DNA of 64,000 bases from Paracoccaceae bacterium (GCA_021647745.1 JAKIUB010000007.1:1-64000); one strand, 5' to 3'; numbered from the stretch's first letter, positions 7,808 through 16,145 are shown. Notes: generated by a model not told the origin, from the letters alone. Translations and numbers: made by a program.

Positions 7808-8748
7808 GCACTGCAACTCGCGCCGCCAAGCACGCAGAACTTGGCGCAGTGGCGGTGATTGAGTTTTACATCGGCTTCGGCCTCTTTCAGGGTGGTGCCC
7901 ATTTCAAACTCGGGGGTGTAGGCCAGCAGGGTGCAGGCGAGCACGGCCGGGTTGGAAGCCCCTTTGCGCTTGACGACCATCCGCGAGCTGGCACACATGA
8001 TTTCATCGGGGTGCTTTCCCAGAATATCCCAGCATTCGGTGGTAATCTCCGGCACCTCGGCACGCTCGTCCATTTCAGGAAAAAGAACTGTTGTTGCGGG
8101 GCTTTGCGCGTCTATCTTGAAGTTGTGCTTTGCGTATAGTTCGGCGTATCCGGCGCGGCTTTCGGCATCGCTGTTGTGCCACAGGGTGCGGCCGGCCACG
8201 GTCATTTCAAAGCCGTTGTCGCGCAGCCAGTGCATGCCTTTTATGCTGATATCAAACGCGCCTTTGCCGCGCTCCTCATCATGCAGGGCGGCATCGAAAT
8301 GGTCTAGCGATATGCGCAGGGTCAGTTTGTTTCCGTAGGTTTTTTGCAGGGCGAGCAGGCCCGCCTGCATCTGCGGGCGCATCATCGGGCGCATGGCGTT
8401 GGTCAACACCAATACTTCATAGCCGCGCGTCAGGGCCGTTTTGAGCATTTTTATGATCTCGGGGTTCATAAAAGGCTCGCCGCCGGTAAAACCGATTTCG
8501 GTTACCGGCCAGCCCAGAGTTTCTATTTCATCAAGATAGGGGGACATTTCGGCGGTGGTCAGATAGACAAGCCGGTCATTTTCGGGCGAGCTTTCGATAT
8601 AGCAGTTGGCGCAGGTGATATTGCACAGCGTGCCGGTATTGAACCATAGCGTTTTGGCGCCTGTCAGCTTTACCGAGGCGCGTTTTTCGCCATTGGCGGT
8701 AATATCAGGGTGCGAAAACTTTTCCAGCACTGGCGTTTGGTTGTTCAT
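7804..8748 (-). CDS. Radical SAM protein
   Basis: A 314-residue radical SAM enzyme. The cluster motif CX3CX2C is seen as C42, C46 and C49 (LCNITCANCY), followed by the glycine-rich SAM strand EIGFTGGEPFMNPEI near 102. The C-terminus carries further cysteines in CAKFCVLGGASCSA, which could hold an auxiliary cluster or dock a partner. The substrate cannot be told from sequence. AGGGGA precedes ATG 8746-8748. It is coupled to the 55-residue ORF downstream by a 4-base overlap, so the missing partner of the pathway may once have been encoded there. Confidence 0.88.
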   Translation of the reverse strand: MNNQTPVLEKFSHPDITANGEKRASVKLTGAKTLWFNTGTLCNITCANCYIESSPENDRLVYLTTAEMSPYLDEIETLGWPVTEIGFTGGEPFMNPEIIKMLKTALTRGYEVLVLTNAMRPMMRPQMQAGLLALQKTYGNKLTLRISLDHFDAALHDEERGKGAFDISIKGMHWLRDNGFEMTVAGRTLWHNSDAESRAGYAELYAKHNFKIDAQSPATTVLFPEMDERAEVPEITTECWDILGKHPDEIMCASSRMVVKRKGASNPAVLACTLLAYTPEFEMGTTLKEAEADVKLNHRHCAKFCVLGGASCSA

Positions 8749-8808
8749 TACTTTCCCCTATTTGCCGCGCAGATTCGTCTGTTGCGCTGTAATCGTCAAC
8801 CCACAATT

Positions 8809-10044
8809 CTAAACATTCCCGTGAGGGGCAGCTTCTACCGTAAGAACTTCAACCTCGTTGTGCAGCGTGCGATGCACCGGGCATTTATCGGCGATGGCCA
8901 TCAGGCGTTGGCGCTGGTCAGCATCCAGATCGCCTTCAAGCGTAATCACCCGCTTGAACTGGTCGATCTTGCCGTTAACGGTTTCGCAGTGTTGGCAATC
9001 GGTGACGTGGATCTTGTCATGGGTGATATCAACACTAACATGCTCTAGCGGCCATTTTTTACGCCGCGCATACATGCGGATGGTCATGCTGGTGCAAGCG
9101 CCCAGACCGGCAGAAACCAGCTGATAGGGGGTAAACCCGTCATCGGTGCCGCCATAAGCCACCGGCTCGTCGGCGGTGACATGGTGCTTTGGCCCTGCGG
9201 CTATATCCTGGCGAAACCCGGCGACATCCGCCTCGCTTACGCGCACAATGCCCTCGGGGGCGCCGATCGGTGCGGCGGGCTTGGGCAGGTCAAGATAGCG
9301 TGCTGCCCAGCTGGCGATGACATCGGCGGCGTATTGGGCATCTTCCGCTTTGCTCAACAGGTGGTCGGCCTTATCAAGGGTGATAAAGCTTTTTGGGTGC
9401 TTGGCGGCCAGAAATATTTCCGAAGCGTTATCAATGGAAACGATTCCATCAGACGGGGCGTGCAGCACCAGCAGCGCCTTTTTCATGGCGGCAATGGCAG
9501 GCAGTAGCTCGGCAGAGGCAATATCGTCAAGAAAGGCCTTGGTAATGGTAAATCCCCGCCCCGCAAGGCTGACCTCTGCCGAACCCTTTTTATTGATCTC
9601 GTCCAGCTGGCAGCCGAAATTGGCTGTGACATGGGCCGGATCAGAGGGTGCGCCAATGGTCACCACGGCTTTGACACTGGCAATATCGCCCGCCGCCTTC
9701 AGCACCGCCGCCCCGCCGAGCGAATGCCCGACCAGCAGGCGAACGGGCATGCCGATACTGTCCATATGCGCCGCCGCACTCACCAGATCTCCGACATTGG
9801 AGGTGAAATCCGTATTGGTGAATTCACCACCAGACTGGCCCAGACCGGTGAAATCAAACCGCAATACCGCGATGCCGGCCGAAGCAAGGCGCTGCGATAT
9901 CCGTTTGGCGGCGAGGATGTCTTTTGAGCAGGTAAAGCAATGGGCAAAGATCGCTGTTGCCAGCACCGGCCCGTTTGGTTTGTCAAACAACGCGGCAAGT
10001 TCGGCACCGGTATGGCCAGTAAAGGTCAGTTTTTCGCTTGGCAT
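8809..10044 (-). CDS. Alpha/beta hydrolase fused to an OsmC-family domain
   Basis: A 411-residue bifunctional protein. Residues about 1-250 form an alpha/beta hydrolase: FDFTGLGQSGG near 65, the nucleophile elbow GHSLGG near 106, the acid in HAPSDGIV, and the His in DKADHLL. Residues about 275-405 form an OsmC/Ohr-type domain with a reactive cysteine in LGACTSMTIRMYA and another in the DCQHCE segment. OsmC proteins reduce organic hydroperoxides; this hydrolase-OsmC fusion is a known architecture, but its substrate is not established. GGAGG precedes ATG 10042-10044. The 1-Cys peroxiredoxin gene lies divergently 237 bases away, which fits an oxidative-stress role. I saw no further gene in 10045-10281. 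Confidence 0.85.
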   Translation of the reverse strand: MPSEKLTFTGHTGAELAALFDKPNGPVLATAIFAHCFTCSKDILAAKRISQRLASAGIAVLRFDFTGLGQSGGEFTNTDFTSNVGDLVSAAAHMDSIGMPVRLLVGHSLGGAAVLKAAGDIASVKAVVTIGAPSDPAHVTANFGCQLDEINKKGSAEVSLAGRGFTITKAFLDDIASAELLPAIAAMKKALLVLHAPSDGIVSIDNASEIFLAAKHPKSFITLDKADHLLSKAEDAQYAADVIASWAARYLDLPKPAAPIGAPEGIVRVSEADVAGFRQDIAAGPKHHVTADEPVAYGGTDDGFTPYQLVSAGLGACTSMTIRMYARRKKWPLEHVSVDITHDKIHVTDCQHCETVNGKIDQFKRVITLEGDLDADQRQRLMAIADKCPVHRTLHNEVEVLTVEAAPHGNV

Positions 10045-10281
10045 GGTTTTGCCTCCGTGGTTCCATCAACATTTATGCCAATACTTCGCCAAAGCAACCC
10101 GCTGTAACAATCAAAAACAGAATTGCGACGAAATGACCGGAGTTTGCCAGAGCCAGCGACCTTGCGGCCAGCACCCGCCGAGCAACGTGAATTTGATGTC
10201 GCAGCCTCTGGAAATACCGGCATGGCCCCTTAGCTAGAAGACAAGGCAACGCTTTTTGCCGCTTTTGAAAAGGACAAAAAA

Positions 10282-10908
10282 ATGACCATATATCTAAGCC
10301 AAACCGCCCCCGATTTTACCGCAAACACCACCAAAGGAGAAATTTCCCTGCACAAATGGGCTGGAGATTCGTGGGTGTTTTTCTTTAGCCATCCCGCCGA
10401 TTTCACCCCGATCTGCACCACCGAAATGGGCATGACCGCCAAGCATGCCGCCGATTTCGCCGCGCGCAACGTAAAACCGCTGGGGCTTTCGACCGATACG
10501 GTGGAGGAACATATGAAGTGGATTTCGGACGTAAACGAAACCCAGAATACCGACCTGCAATTTCCGATCGTGGCCGACCCTGATCTCAAGGTAGCCAAGC
10601 TCTACGAGATGATCCACCCCGAGGCCTCCGATACCGCCGCTGTGCGCTCGGTGTTCATCATTGATCCGGCCAGAAAGGTGCGCCTGACCATGACCTATCC
10701 GATGAATGTAGGCCGGAATTTTGATGAAATTCTGCGGGTGATTGATGCGCTGCAAATAGCTGACGAGAAAACCATCGCTCTGCCCGCCAACTGGACGCCG
10801 GGCGACGAAGCCATCGTGCCACTTTCGGTCACCACCGAAGATGCGCAGGCCAAATACCCTGACTTGAAAATTATGAAGCCTTATCTGCGGGTTACCAAGG
10901 ATTATTAA
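10282..10908 (+). CDS. 1-Cys peroxiredoxin (Prx6 type)
   Basis: Thiol peroxidase of 208 residues. The peroxidatic cysteine is C45 in HPADFTPICTTEMG, the classical PxxxTxxC motif. No second cysteine that could resolve it is visible, and the long C-terminal extension (residues about 160-208, with LPANWTPGDEAIVP) is typical of the Prx6/1-Cys group. Start ATG 10282 follows AAAGGAC. It diverges from the hydrolase-OsmC gene and ends at a strong stem-loop shared with convergent glnA. Confidence 0.9.
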   Translation: MTIYLSQTAPDFTANTTKGEISLHKWAGDSWVFFFSHPADFTPICTTEMGMTAKHAADFAARNVKPLGLSTDTVEEHMKWISDVNETQNTDLQFPIVADPDLKVAKLYEMIHPEASDTAAVRSVFIIDPARKVRLTMTYPMNVGRNFDEILRVIDALQIADEKTIALPANWTPGDEAIVPLSVTTEDAQAKYPDLKIMKPYLRVTKDY

Positions 10909-10913
10909 AGCAA

Positions 10914-10939
10914 AAAGGGCGCCGCAAAAGGCGCCCTTT
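10914..10939. terminator. Stem-loop terminator between peroxiredoxin and glnA
   Basis: A perfect 10-bp stem, AAAGGGCGCC (10914-10923) against GGCGCCCTTT (10930-10939), with a 6-base loop, 6 bases after the peroxiredoxin stop. The A/T ends on both sides allow it to act in both directions between these convergent genes. Confidence 0.8.
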
Positions 10940-10945
10940 CCAAAT

Positions 10946-10969
10946 GTAGGGCGGGCTTCAGCCCCGCCA
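10946..10969. repeat. REP-like palindromic repeat, copy 1
   Basis: GTAGGGCGGGCTTCAGCCCC followed by GCCA, an imperfect palindrome built on GGGCTTCAGCCC. A near-identical copy lies at 12899-12921. This copy lies 2 bases beyond the 3' end of glnA. Such GGGCTTCAGCCC elements occur as dispersed intergenic repeats in many bacteria. Confidence 0.65.
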
Positions 10970-10971
10970 CC

Positions 10972-12381
10972 CTAGCAGCTGTAATACATGCCGTATTCAA
11001 CCGGATGCGGCGTATGCTCCATGGTATAAACCTCTTCCCATTTCAGCTCCATATAGCCTTCAATCTGGTCCTTGGTAAACACATCACCCGCCGTCAGGAA
11101 GTCCATATCGGCCTCAAGCTCCTCCAGCGCCTCGCGCAGGCTGGAACAAACCGTTGGAATGCCGGCCAGCTCTTCGGGTGGCAGATCATAGAGGTCTTTG
11201 TCAGAGGCTTCGCCGGGGTCGATCTTGTTTTTGATACCGTCAAGACCGGCCATCAAAAGCGCGGCAAAGCACAGATATGGATTGGCCGCCGGATCAGGGA
11301 AGCGAGCTTCTACGCGCTTGGCCTTGGGGGATTCAGCCCATGGAATGCGCACACAACCCGAGCGATTGCGGGCGGAATAGGCGCGCAGCACCGGCGCTTC
11401 AAAACCCGGGATCAGGCGCTTGTAGCTGTTGGTCGCAGGGTTGGTAAACGCATTCAGCGCCTTGGCGTGCTTCAGAATACCACCGATGAAATAGAGCGCT
11501 TCTTGGCTGAGATCAGCGTATTTATCGCCCGCAAATAGCGGCTTGCCCTCCTTCCAGATCGACATGTTTACATGCATGCCGGTGCCGTTATCACCCGCGA
11601 TAGGCTTGGGCATAAAGGTGGCGGATTTGCCGTAAGCATGCGCCACATTGTGGATCACATATTTGTATTTTTGCAGCTCGTCCGCCTGCTTGACCAAGGT
11701 ACCAAACACCAAGCCCAGCTCGTGCTGGCAAGAGCCAACCTCGTGGTGGTGCTTGTCCACCTTCATGCCGAGGCGCTTCATGGTGCTCAGCATTTCGCCG
11801 CGAATATCATGGGCGGCATCGGTTGGGTTGACCGGAAAGTAGCCACCCTTGACGCCGGGGCGATGTCCCATGTTTCCCATCTCATATTCGGTATCGGTGT
11901 TCCATGAAGCGTCTTGCGCATCCACCTCGAAAGAGACCTTGTTCATGGTGTTGCTGAAGCGCACATCGTCAAACAGGAAAAATTCGGCTTCCGGGCCAAA
12001 ATACGCGGTGTCGCCAATGCCGGTGGCAATCAGGTAGGCCTCGGCTTTTTCGGCGGTGGAGCGTGGATCGCGGGCATAAGCCTCGCCGGTATCCGGCTCG
12101 ACAACCGAGCAATGGATGCACAGGGTTTTTTCGGCATAAAACGGGTCGATATAGGCGCTGGAGCAATCGGGGATCAGCTTCATGTCGCTTTCCTCGATAC
12201 CTTTCCAGCCGGCAATCGAGGAGCCGTCAAACATAAAACCCTCTTCGAGAAAATCGGCGGTCACTTCGTCATTGATCAGCGTAACATGCTGAAGCTTGCC
12301 GCGCGGGTCGGTGAAGCGGATGTCCACATATTCGATGTCGTTTTCTTTGATGCTGTCGAGAACTGCTTGAATGTCACTCAT
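10972..12381 (-). CDS. glnA: Glutamine synthetase type I
   Basis: Forms glutamine from glutamate, ammonia and ATP; central to nitrogen assimilation. The 469-residue sequence has the N-terminal beta-grasp domain, MFDGSSIAGWKGIEESDM near 49, GPEAEFFLFD near 128, the ATP motif KPIAGDNGTGMH near 262, the RSGCVRIP loop near 343 and EARFPDPAANPYL. The adenylylation tyrosine region DLYDLPPEEL (about 396-405) is present, so covalent regulation by GlnE is expected. It follows glnB by about 30 bases in the same direction, the usual glnB-glnA operon, and ends in the stem-loop region shared with the peroxiredoxin gene. Confidence 0.97.
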   Translation of the reverse strand: MSDIQAVLDSIKENDIEYVDIRFTDPRGKLQHVTLINDEVTADFLEEGFMFDGSSIAGWKGIEESDMKLIPDCSSAYIDPFYAEKTLCIHCSVVEPDTGEAYARDPRSTAEKAEAYLIATGIGDTAYFGPEAEFFLFDDVRFSNTMNKVSFEVDAQDASWNTDTEYEMGNMGHRPGVKGGYFPVNPTDAAHDIRGEMLSTMKRLGMKVDKHHHEVGSCQHELGLVFGTLVKQADELQKYKYVIHNVAHAYGKSATFMPKPIAGDNGTGMHVNMSIWKEGKPLFAGDKYADLSQEALYFIGGILKHAKALNAFTNPATNSYKRLIPGFEAPVLRAYSARNRSGCVRIPWAESPKAKRVEARFPDPAANPYLCFAALLMAGLDGIKNKIDPGEASDKDLYDLPPEELAGIPTVCSSLREALEELEADMDFLTAGDVFTKDQIEGYMELKWEEVYTMEHTPHPVEYGMYYSC

Positions 12382-12410
12382 TGGTTTTTCCTTTATTTAA
12401 AGGGCGATTG

Positions 12411-12749
12411 CTATAGAGCGTCTGGCCCGTCTTCTTCTGTGCGAATGCGAATGGCTTGCTCGATGGAGGAAACAAAGATTTTTCCGTCGCCGATCTTGCC
12501 GGTTTTGGCGGCGTCGATAATGGCTTTTATTGCCTCTTCCACCTGATCATCGTTGAGCACGATTTCGATTTTGACCTTGGGCAGGAAGTCCACCACATAT
12601 TCGGCGCCCCGATAAAGCTCGGTATGGCCTTTTTGGCGGCCGAACCCCTTGGCCTCGATCACGCTCAGTCCCTGAATGCCCACGTCTTGCAACGCTTCTT
12701 TCACTTCGTCGAGCTTGAACGGCTTGATAATGGCTTCGATTTTTTTCAT
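12411..12749 (-). CDS. glnB: Nitrogen regulatory protein PII
   Basis: Trimeric signal protein that reports 2-oxoglutarate, ATP and glutamine status to GlnE, NtrB and others. The 112-residue form starting MKKIEAIIKPFKLDEV (ATG 12747-12749, with CAGGAG 7 bases upstream) is preferred over a longer frame beginning MLNKSHAIRS. The T-loop is intact with the uridylylation target Y51 (TELYRGAEYVVDF), and the B- and C-loops read GKIGDGKIFV and RIRTEEDGPDAL. It leads the operon with glnA. I found no convincing sigma-54 promoter upstream, but an inverted repeat lies at 12862-12880. Confidence 0.95.
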   Translation of the reverse strand: MKKIEAIIKPFKLDEVKEALQDVGIQGLSVIEAKGFGRQKGHTELYRGAEYVVDFLPKVKIEIVLNDDQVEEAIKAIIDAAKTGKIGDGKIFVSSIEQAIRIRTEEDGPDAL

Positions 12750-12861
12750 GTCGATGCTCCTGATTGCATGCGACTTGTTAAGCATTGCACGGCATACGGC
12801 GCAATTTGAATGTCGGTGGAGCAGGGGTTGGAGATGAAGTTTCCGACCTCTATGCCTAAAA

Positions 12862-12880
12862 TTTAATCACCGAGATTAAA
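12862..12880. promoter_or_regulatory. Inverted repeat upstream of glnB
   Basis: TTTAATC-ACCGA-GATTAAA, a perfect 7-bp inverted repeat with a 5-base spacer, 112-131 bases upstream of the glnB start. It could be an operator for the glnB promoter. Read on the minus strand it is followed by TTTTA, so a weak AU-rich terminator for the preceding gene is the alternative. Confidence 0.4.
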
Positions 12881-12898
12881 AAAGGTGCAGAATGAAAC

Positions 12899-12921
12899 GT
12901 AGGACGGGCTTCAGCCCGCCA
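12899..12921. repeat. REP-like palindromic repeat, copy 2
   Basis: GTAGGACGGGCTTCAGCCCG followed by CCA, matching the copy at 10946-10969 except for one substitution and one missing C. It sits 22 bases past the end of the minus-strand methyltransferase gene, the same 3' position as copy 1 relative to glnA. Confidence 0.65.
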
Positions 12922-12942
12922 TCAGGCGCAGGAGGCGGTTGG

Positions 12943-13875
12943 CTAGGGCCTACGCCGCCGCCGCCCGCCTCGAGCGCCTCGAGCGCCCGCCTCAACTTCG
13001 CCTTCGGCCAGTGCGGGCTTGTTGGCCTTGATCCACGCCCCACCGTGAGCGTCATTATTTGTTAGCAAATTGGCGGCGCGAATGGCGTCCATCTCCAGGC
13101 TGTGCAGCGGGTTCATAATCGCCGAGGTCATGCCCGAGGCAATCGCCATTGGTAAAAATGCGGCATTCACAGCGTTACGATTGGGCAGGCCAAAGCTGAT
13201 ATTGGAGGCGCCGCAAGTGGTGTTCACCCCCAGCTCCATTCTGAGTTTGCGCACCAGTTCAAACACCTGCAAACCAGCAGTCGCCATAGCGCCAATCGGC
13301 ATTACCAGCGGGTCCACCACAATGTCATGCGCCGGAATGCCGAAATCAGCCGCGCGCTCGACGATTTTTTTGGCAACGGCAAAGCGCACTTCCGGGTCTT
13401 CTGAAATACCGGTATCGTCATTCGAGATCGCCACCACCGGCACGTTATATTTCTTTACCAGTGGCAAGATCAGCTCCAGCTTTTCCTCCTCGCCGGTCAC
13501 CGAGTTCAGCAGCGGCCGCCCGTGGCAAACCTGCAAGCCAGCTTCAAGCGCCGCGGGCACCGAGCTGTCGATACAAAGCGGAATATCGACCAGCGCCTGC
13601 ACCCGGCGGATAACCTCCTGCATCAAGGGCGGCTCGGTCTCGTTGGGGTTGGGGTTCGAGTTATAAACCACGCCGGCGTTGATATCGAGCATGGTGGCCC
13701 CCGCCGCCACCTGCGCCAGCGCGTCGGCCTCGATGGTTGAAAAATCACCGGCTTCCAGCTCGCGGGCCAGCTTTTTGCGGCCGGTGGGGTTGATGCGCTC
13801 GCCGATCACACAGAAGGGCTGGTCAAAACCGATGATTGCGGTTCTGGATTTTGATTCAATGATGGTGCGGGTCAT
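12943..13875 (-). CDS. Pterin-binding methyltetrahydrofolate:corrinoid methyltransferase
   Basis: A 310-residue pterin-binding TIM-barrel protein equivalent to the methyltetrahydrofolate domain of MetH. Motifs: FCVIGERINPTGRKKL near 20, ATMLDINAGV near 60, PLCIDSSVP near 98, NSVTGEE near 122, and SNISFGLPNR near 226. It moves a methyl group between methyl-THF and a corrinoid protein. The start MTRTIIESK (ATG 13873-13875) is preferred over an upstream in-frame Met. An odd Arg/Gly-rich tail (ARGGRRRRRP) ends the protein. It is the last gene of a three-gene unit with a MetF-like gene (10 bases upstream) and a small 'virulence factor' family gene. Split methionine synthases are known in Rhodobacterales; the homocysteine and cobalamin parts are not in this window. 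Confidence 0.85.
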   Translation of the reverse strand: MTRTIIESKSRTAIIGFDQPFCVIGERINPTGRKKLARELEAGDFSTIEADALAQVAAGATMLDINAGVVYNSNPNPNETEPPLMQEVIRRVQALVDIPLCIDSSVPAALEAGLQVCHGRPLLNSVTGEEEKLELILPLVKKYNVPVVAISNDDTGISEDPEVRFAVAKKIVERAADFGIPAHDIVVDPLVMPIGAMATAGLQVFELVRKLRMELGVNTTCGASNISFGLPNRNAVNAAFLPMAIASGMTSAIMNPLHSLEMDAIRAANLLTNNDAHGGAWIKANKPALAEGEVEAGARGARGGRRRRRP

Positions 13876-13885
13876 AATATGTCCT

Positions 13886-14770
13886 TCAGGCTCGCAGGCG
13901 GGCAGCGGTGTCGCTTTGCGCCGAGATATAGTCGGTTGTCGCCCGTATGCCACCAAGCGGAAAAAAATGCACCGATTCTATCGCCCAATCGGGGTGGGCG
14001 GCTTTGTGTGCCGCCAAATCAGTCAGCAGGGTTTCGGGGGTAAAGGGCCGGATGAGCTTGGTGATATCGCGCGCTCGCCGGGTCAGCACCCGCAGGCTGG
14101 GGCCAACCCCGCAGGCCATCGAAAACCGGATAAGGGTTTGCAGTTTTGCTGGCCCTGCCACACCGATATGCACCGGCAAATGCACGCCAGCGGCCTGCAT
14201 CCGTGCGCTCCACTCGATCACCGGCGGCGCTTCAAAAACAAATTGCGTGGCAATCGCCATGGCGGCACCGGTGCGGTTTTGAAAGTCCGATTTCCACTTG
14301 AGCGCGGCCATCACTTCACTCTCGGTGCCGATATCGCGATTTCCCTCGGGGTGGCCCGCCACATGCAGGCGGCTAAAGCCGAAGTGGTCAAACACCCCGC
14401 TTTCGAGCAGCTGCATCGAATCGCTGAAATCACCCTCGGGAGCATTAACCCCGCCCGCCAGCAGCAGTGCCGAGGAAACCCCAAGCTCGGCATAGCGCTG
14501 CACCCAGTTTTCCAGCATGGCATTGTCGGCAATGATCCGCGCCGGAAAATGCGGCATCACCTCAAAGCCGTCCGCGACCAGTCGCTTGGCGGTTTCAAGC
14601 ATATCCTCGATCGGGGTGCCCGCGATATGGGCAATGTAAACCCGGGTGCCCGCCGGTAATATTGCCTTGAAGTCAGGGATTTTGGCCGCCGTGCGCGGCA
14701 TCACTTCAATCGAGAAACCGTTCAAAAACCCGCGCGGGGCAGGGGGAGTGGTTATAGGCACAACATTCAT
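13886..14770 (-). CDS. Divergent methylenetetrahydrofolate reductase-like protein
   Basis: A 294-residue MetF-family TIM barrel. It lacks the canonical SFEFFPP start, having GFSIEVMPRTAAKI instead, but keeps HFPARIIAD in place of HLTCVG, SALLLAGGVNAPEGDF for the flavin loop and IATQFVFEAP for the substrate strand. It is probably a flavin-dependent CH2-THF/CH3-THF oxidoreductase; the direction of the reaction and the electron partner are not shown. It lies between the methyltransferase (10 bases downstream) and the small partner gene (12 bases upstream), so the three are one operon. A canonical metF lies divergently at 15219, so this copy likely has a specialised role, for example in oxidising methyl groups or serving the split methionine synthase. 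Confidence 0.75.
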   Translation of the reverse strand: MNVVPITTPPAPRGFLNGFSIEVMPRTAAKIPDFKAILPAGTRVYIAHIAGTPIEDMLETAKRLVADGFEVMPHFPARIIADNAMLENWVQRYAELGVSSALLLAGGVNAPEGDFSDSMQLLESGVFDHFGFSRLHVAGHPEGNRDIGTESEVMAALKWKSDFQNRTGAAMAIATQFVFEAPPVIEWSARMQAAGVHLPVHIGVAGPAKLQTLIRFSMACGVGPSLRVLTRRARDITKLIRPFTPETLLTDLAAHKAAHPDWAIESVHFFPLGGIRATTDYISAQSDTAARLRA

Positions 14771-14782
14771 GGCAGCTCCGTT

Positions 14783-15085
14783 TCAGGCTGGCTCCCAGCC
14801 GTCATTCGCAATCAGGGATTTGATTTTTTCTTTATCATATTTGCGCTCCAGCGCTTCGGCCTGCGCATTTGCGACCTCTTGATCGCTGCCCGAGACCTCA
14901 ACAGGCGCTGATTTGCGCCACTCCGCCAGATAATCATCACTGCCCGCCGCGCCAACCTTCATCGCGGCGCGGTCAATCGCCTGCTCGAATCGCTCATCGA
15001 GCTGCACCTTGGCCGCGCGGCGCCCCTTGCCAACGATCACCTGCGCCGGAATATCCCGCCAATATACAATTACCATTTTCGCCAT
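14783..15085 (-). CDS. Small 'virulence factor' family protein (PF13769-like)
   Basis: A 100-residue protein starting MAKMVIVYWRDIPAQVIVGKGRR, preceded by AGGAG. The opening YWRDIPAQVI and the KVQLDERFEQAID segment match the small family named 'virulence factor' in Pfam as I remember it. That name is historical and no virulence role is implied here. In alphaproteobacteria the family tends to sit beside methyl-THF genes, as here, where it leads an operon with a MetF-like protein and a pterin methyltransferase. A support role in corrinoid or folate methyl transfer is an inference. Spacer 15086-15218 to metF holds the divergent promoters. Confidence 0.65.
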   Translation of the reverse strand: MAKMVIVYWRDIPAQVIVGKGRRAAKVQLDERFEQAIDRAAMKVGAAGSDDYLAEWRKSAPVEVSGSDQEVANAQAEALERKYDKEKIKSLIANDGWEPA

Positions 15086-15218
15086 TTTCACTCTCCTGTT
15101 TATACGCATTAGGGGCCAAAAACCACGTTTGTAAAGAGTGCGCTGTAAAGGATGGTTGAAATGCTGCAAATAGGGTGTATGTTGAACCCACAGCAAAACT
15201 CATTGACGGTATGGACCG

Positions 15219-16112
15219 ATGCACACAGAAACTGAAAAACAGACCCCGAGTCTGTCCTTTGAATTTTTCCCCCCACATTCTACCGAAGCGAATCTGCGCC
15301 TGTGGCGCTCGGTCGAGCGGCTTGCGCCCTTGGCGCCCGAATTCGTTTCCGTCACTTACGGGGCGGGCGGGGCCACGCGAGAGCGCACGATGTCGGCGAT
15401 TGCCACGATTAAGGACCGCGCGCGGCTTGATATTGCGGGGCATCTGACCTGCGTTGGAGCTTCTAAAGCCGAGACCTTGAGCGTGGCGAAAGCCTACGCC
15501 AAAATGGGCGTGAAGCGCATTGTGGCACTACGCGGCGATGCGCCCAAGGGCGAAACCCACTTCACGCCCCACCCCGAAGGCTTTGCCAGCGCCGCCGAAC
15601 TGGTGAAAGGGCTGAAAGAAGCAGGGGATTTTGATATTTCCGTGGCAGCCTATCCTGAAAAGCACCCCGATGCGCTGTCGCTGGACGCCGATATAGAAAA
15701 CCTCAAGCGCAAGGTGGATGCGGGGGCTTCGCAGGCCATTACCCAGTTTTTCTTTGAGAAAGACGATTTTTTACGCTTCCGTGATGTAGCCGTAAAGGCG
15801 GGCATAAACGTGCCCGTCATTCCCGGCATTCTCCCCATCGAGAACTTTGCCAAAATGACCCGCTTTGCCAAAATGTGCCAAGCGAATGTGCCGGATTGGA
15901 TGCACAAGGCGTTTGAAAACGCTGACAGCCAAGACGAGACTGAAATTCTTTCCACCGCGCTTGCCACCGAAATGTGTGATGACCTGATGACCGAGGGCGT
16001 GCAGCACTTGCATTTCTACACGCTCAATAATCCGGACCTCACCTATAATATCTGCCGTGGCCTTGGCGTGTCGGTGAATAGTTTTGCTGCGCAAAACGGA
16101 CTGGTTGCCTAA
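15219..16112 (+). CDS. metF: 5,10-Methylenetetrahydrofolate reductase
   Basis: Reduces methylene-THF to methyl-THF with FAD and NAD(P)H, supplying methionine synthesis. The 297-residue protein is canonical: SFEFFPPHS near 12, SVTYGAGGATRERT near 44 with flavin contacts, HLTCVGASK near 75, ALRGDAPKGE near 106, AAYPEKHPDA near 143, and QFFFEKDDFLRF near 180. It ends with LHFYTLNNPDL. It faces away from the second, divergent metF-like gene across 133 bases. The next gene, ppx, is 67 bases downstream, after a palindromic spacer. Confidence 0.95.
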   Translation: MHTETEKQTPSLSFEFFPPHSTEANLRLWRSVERLAPLAPEFVSVTYGAGGATRERTMSAIATIKDRARLDIAGHLTCVGASKAETLSVAKAYAKMGVKRIVALRGDAPKGETHFTPHPEGFASAAELVKGLKEAGDFDISVAAYPEKHPDALSLDADIENLKRKVDAGASQAITQFFFEKDDFLRFRDVAVKAGINVPVIPGILPIENFAKMTRFAKMCQANVPDWMHKAFENADSQDETEILSTALATEMCDDLMTEGVQHLHFYTLNNPDLTYNICRGLGVSVNSFAAQNGLVA

Positions 16113-16145
16113 AGCTTCAATCTCGTGCTATCCTATCTCCAAACA

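Noticed and set aside
12750..12942. Sigma-54 promoter (TGGCAC-N5-TTGC) for glnB
   Set aside because: I read both strands and found no acceptable match at the required spacing.
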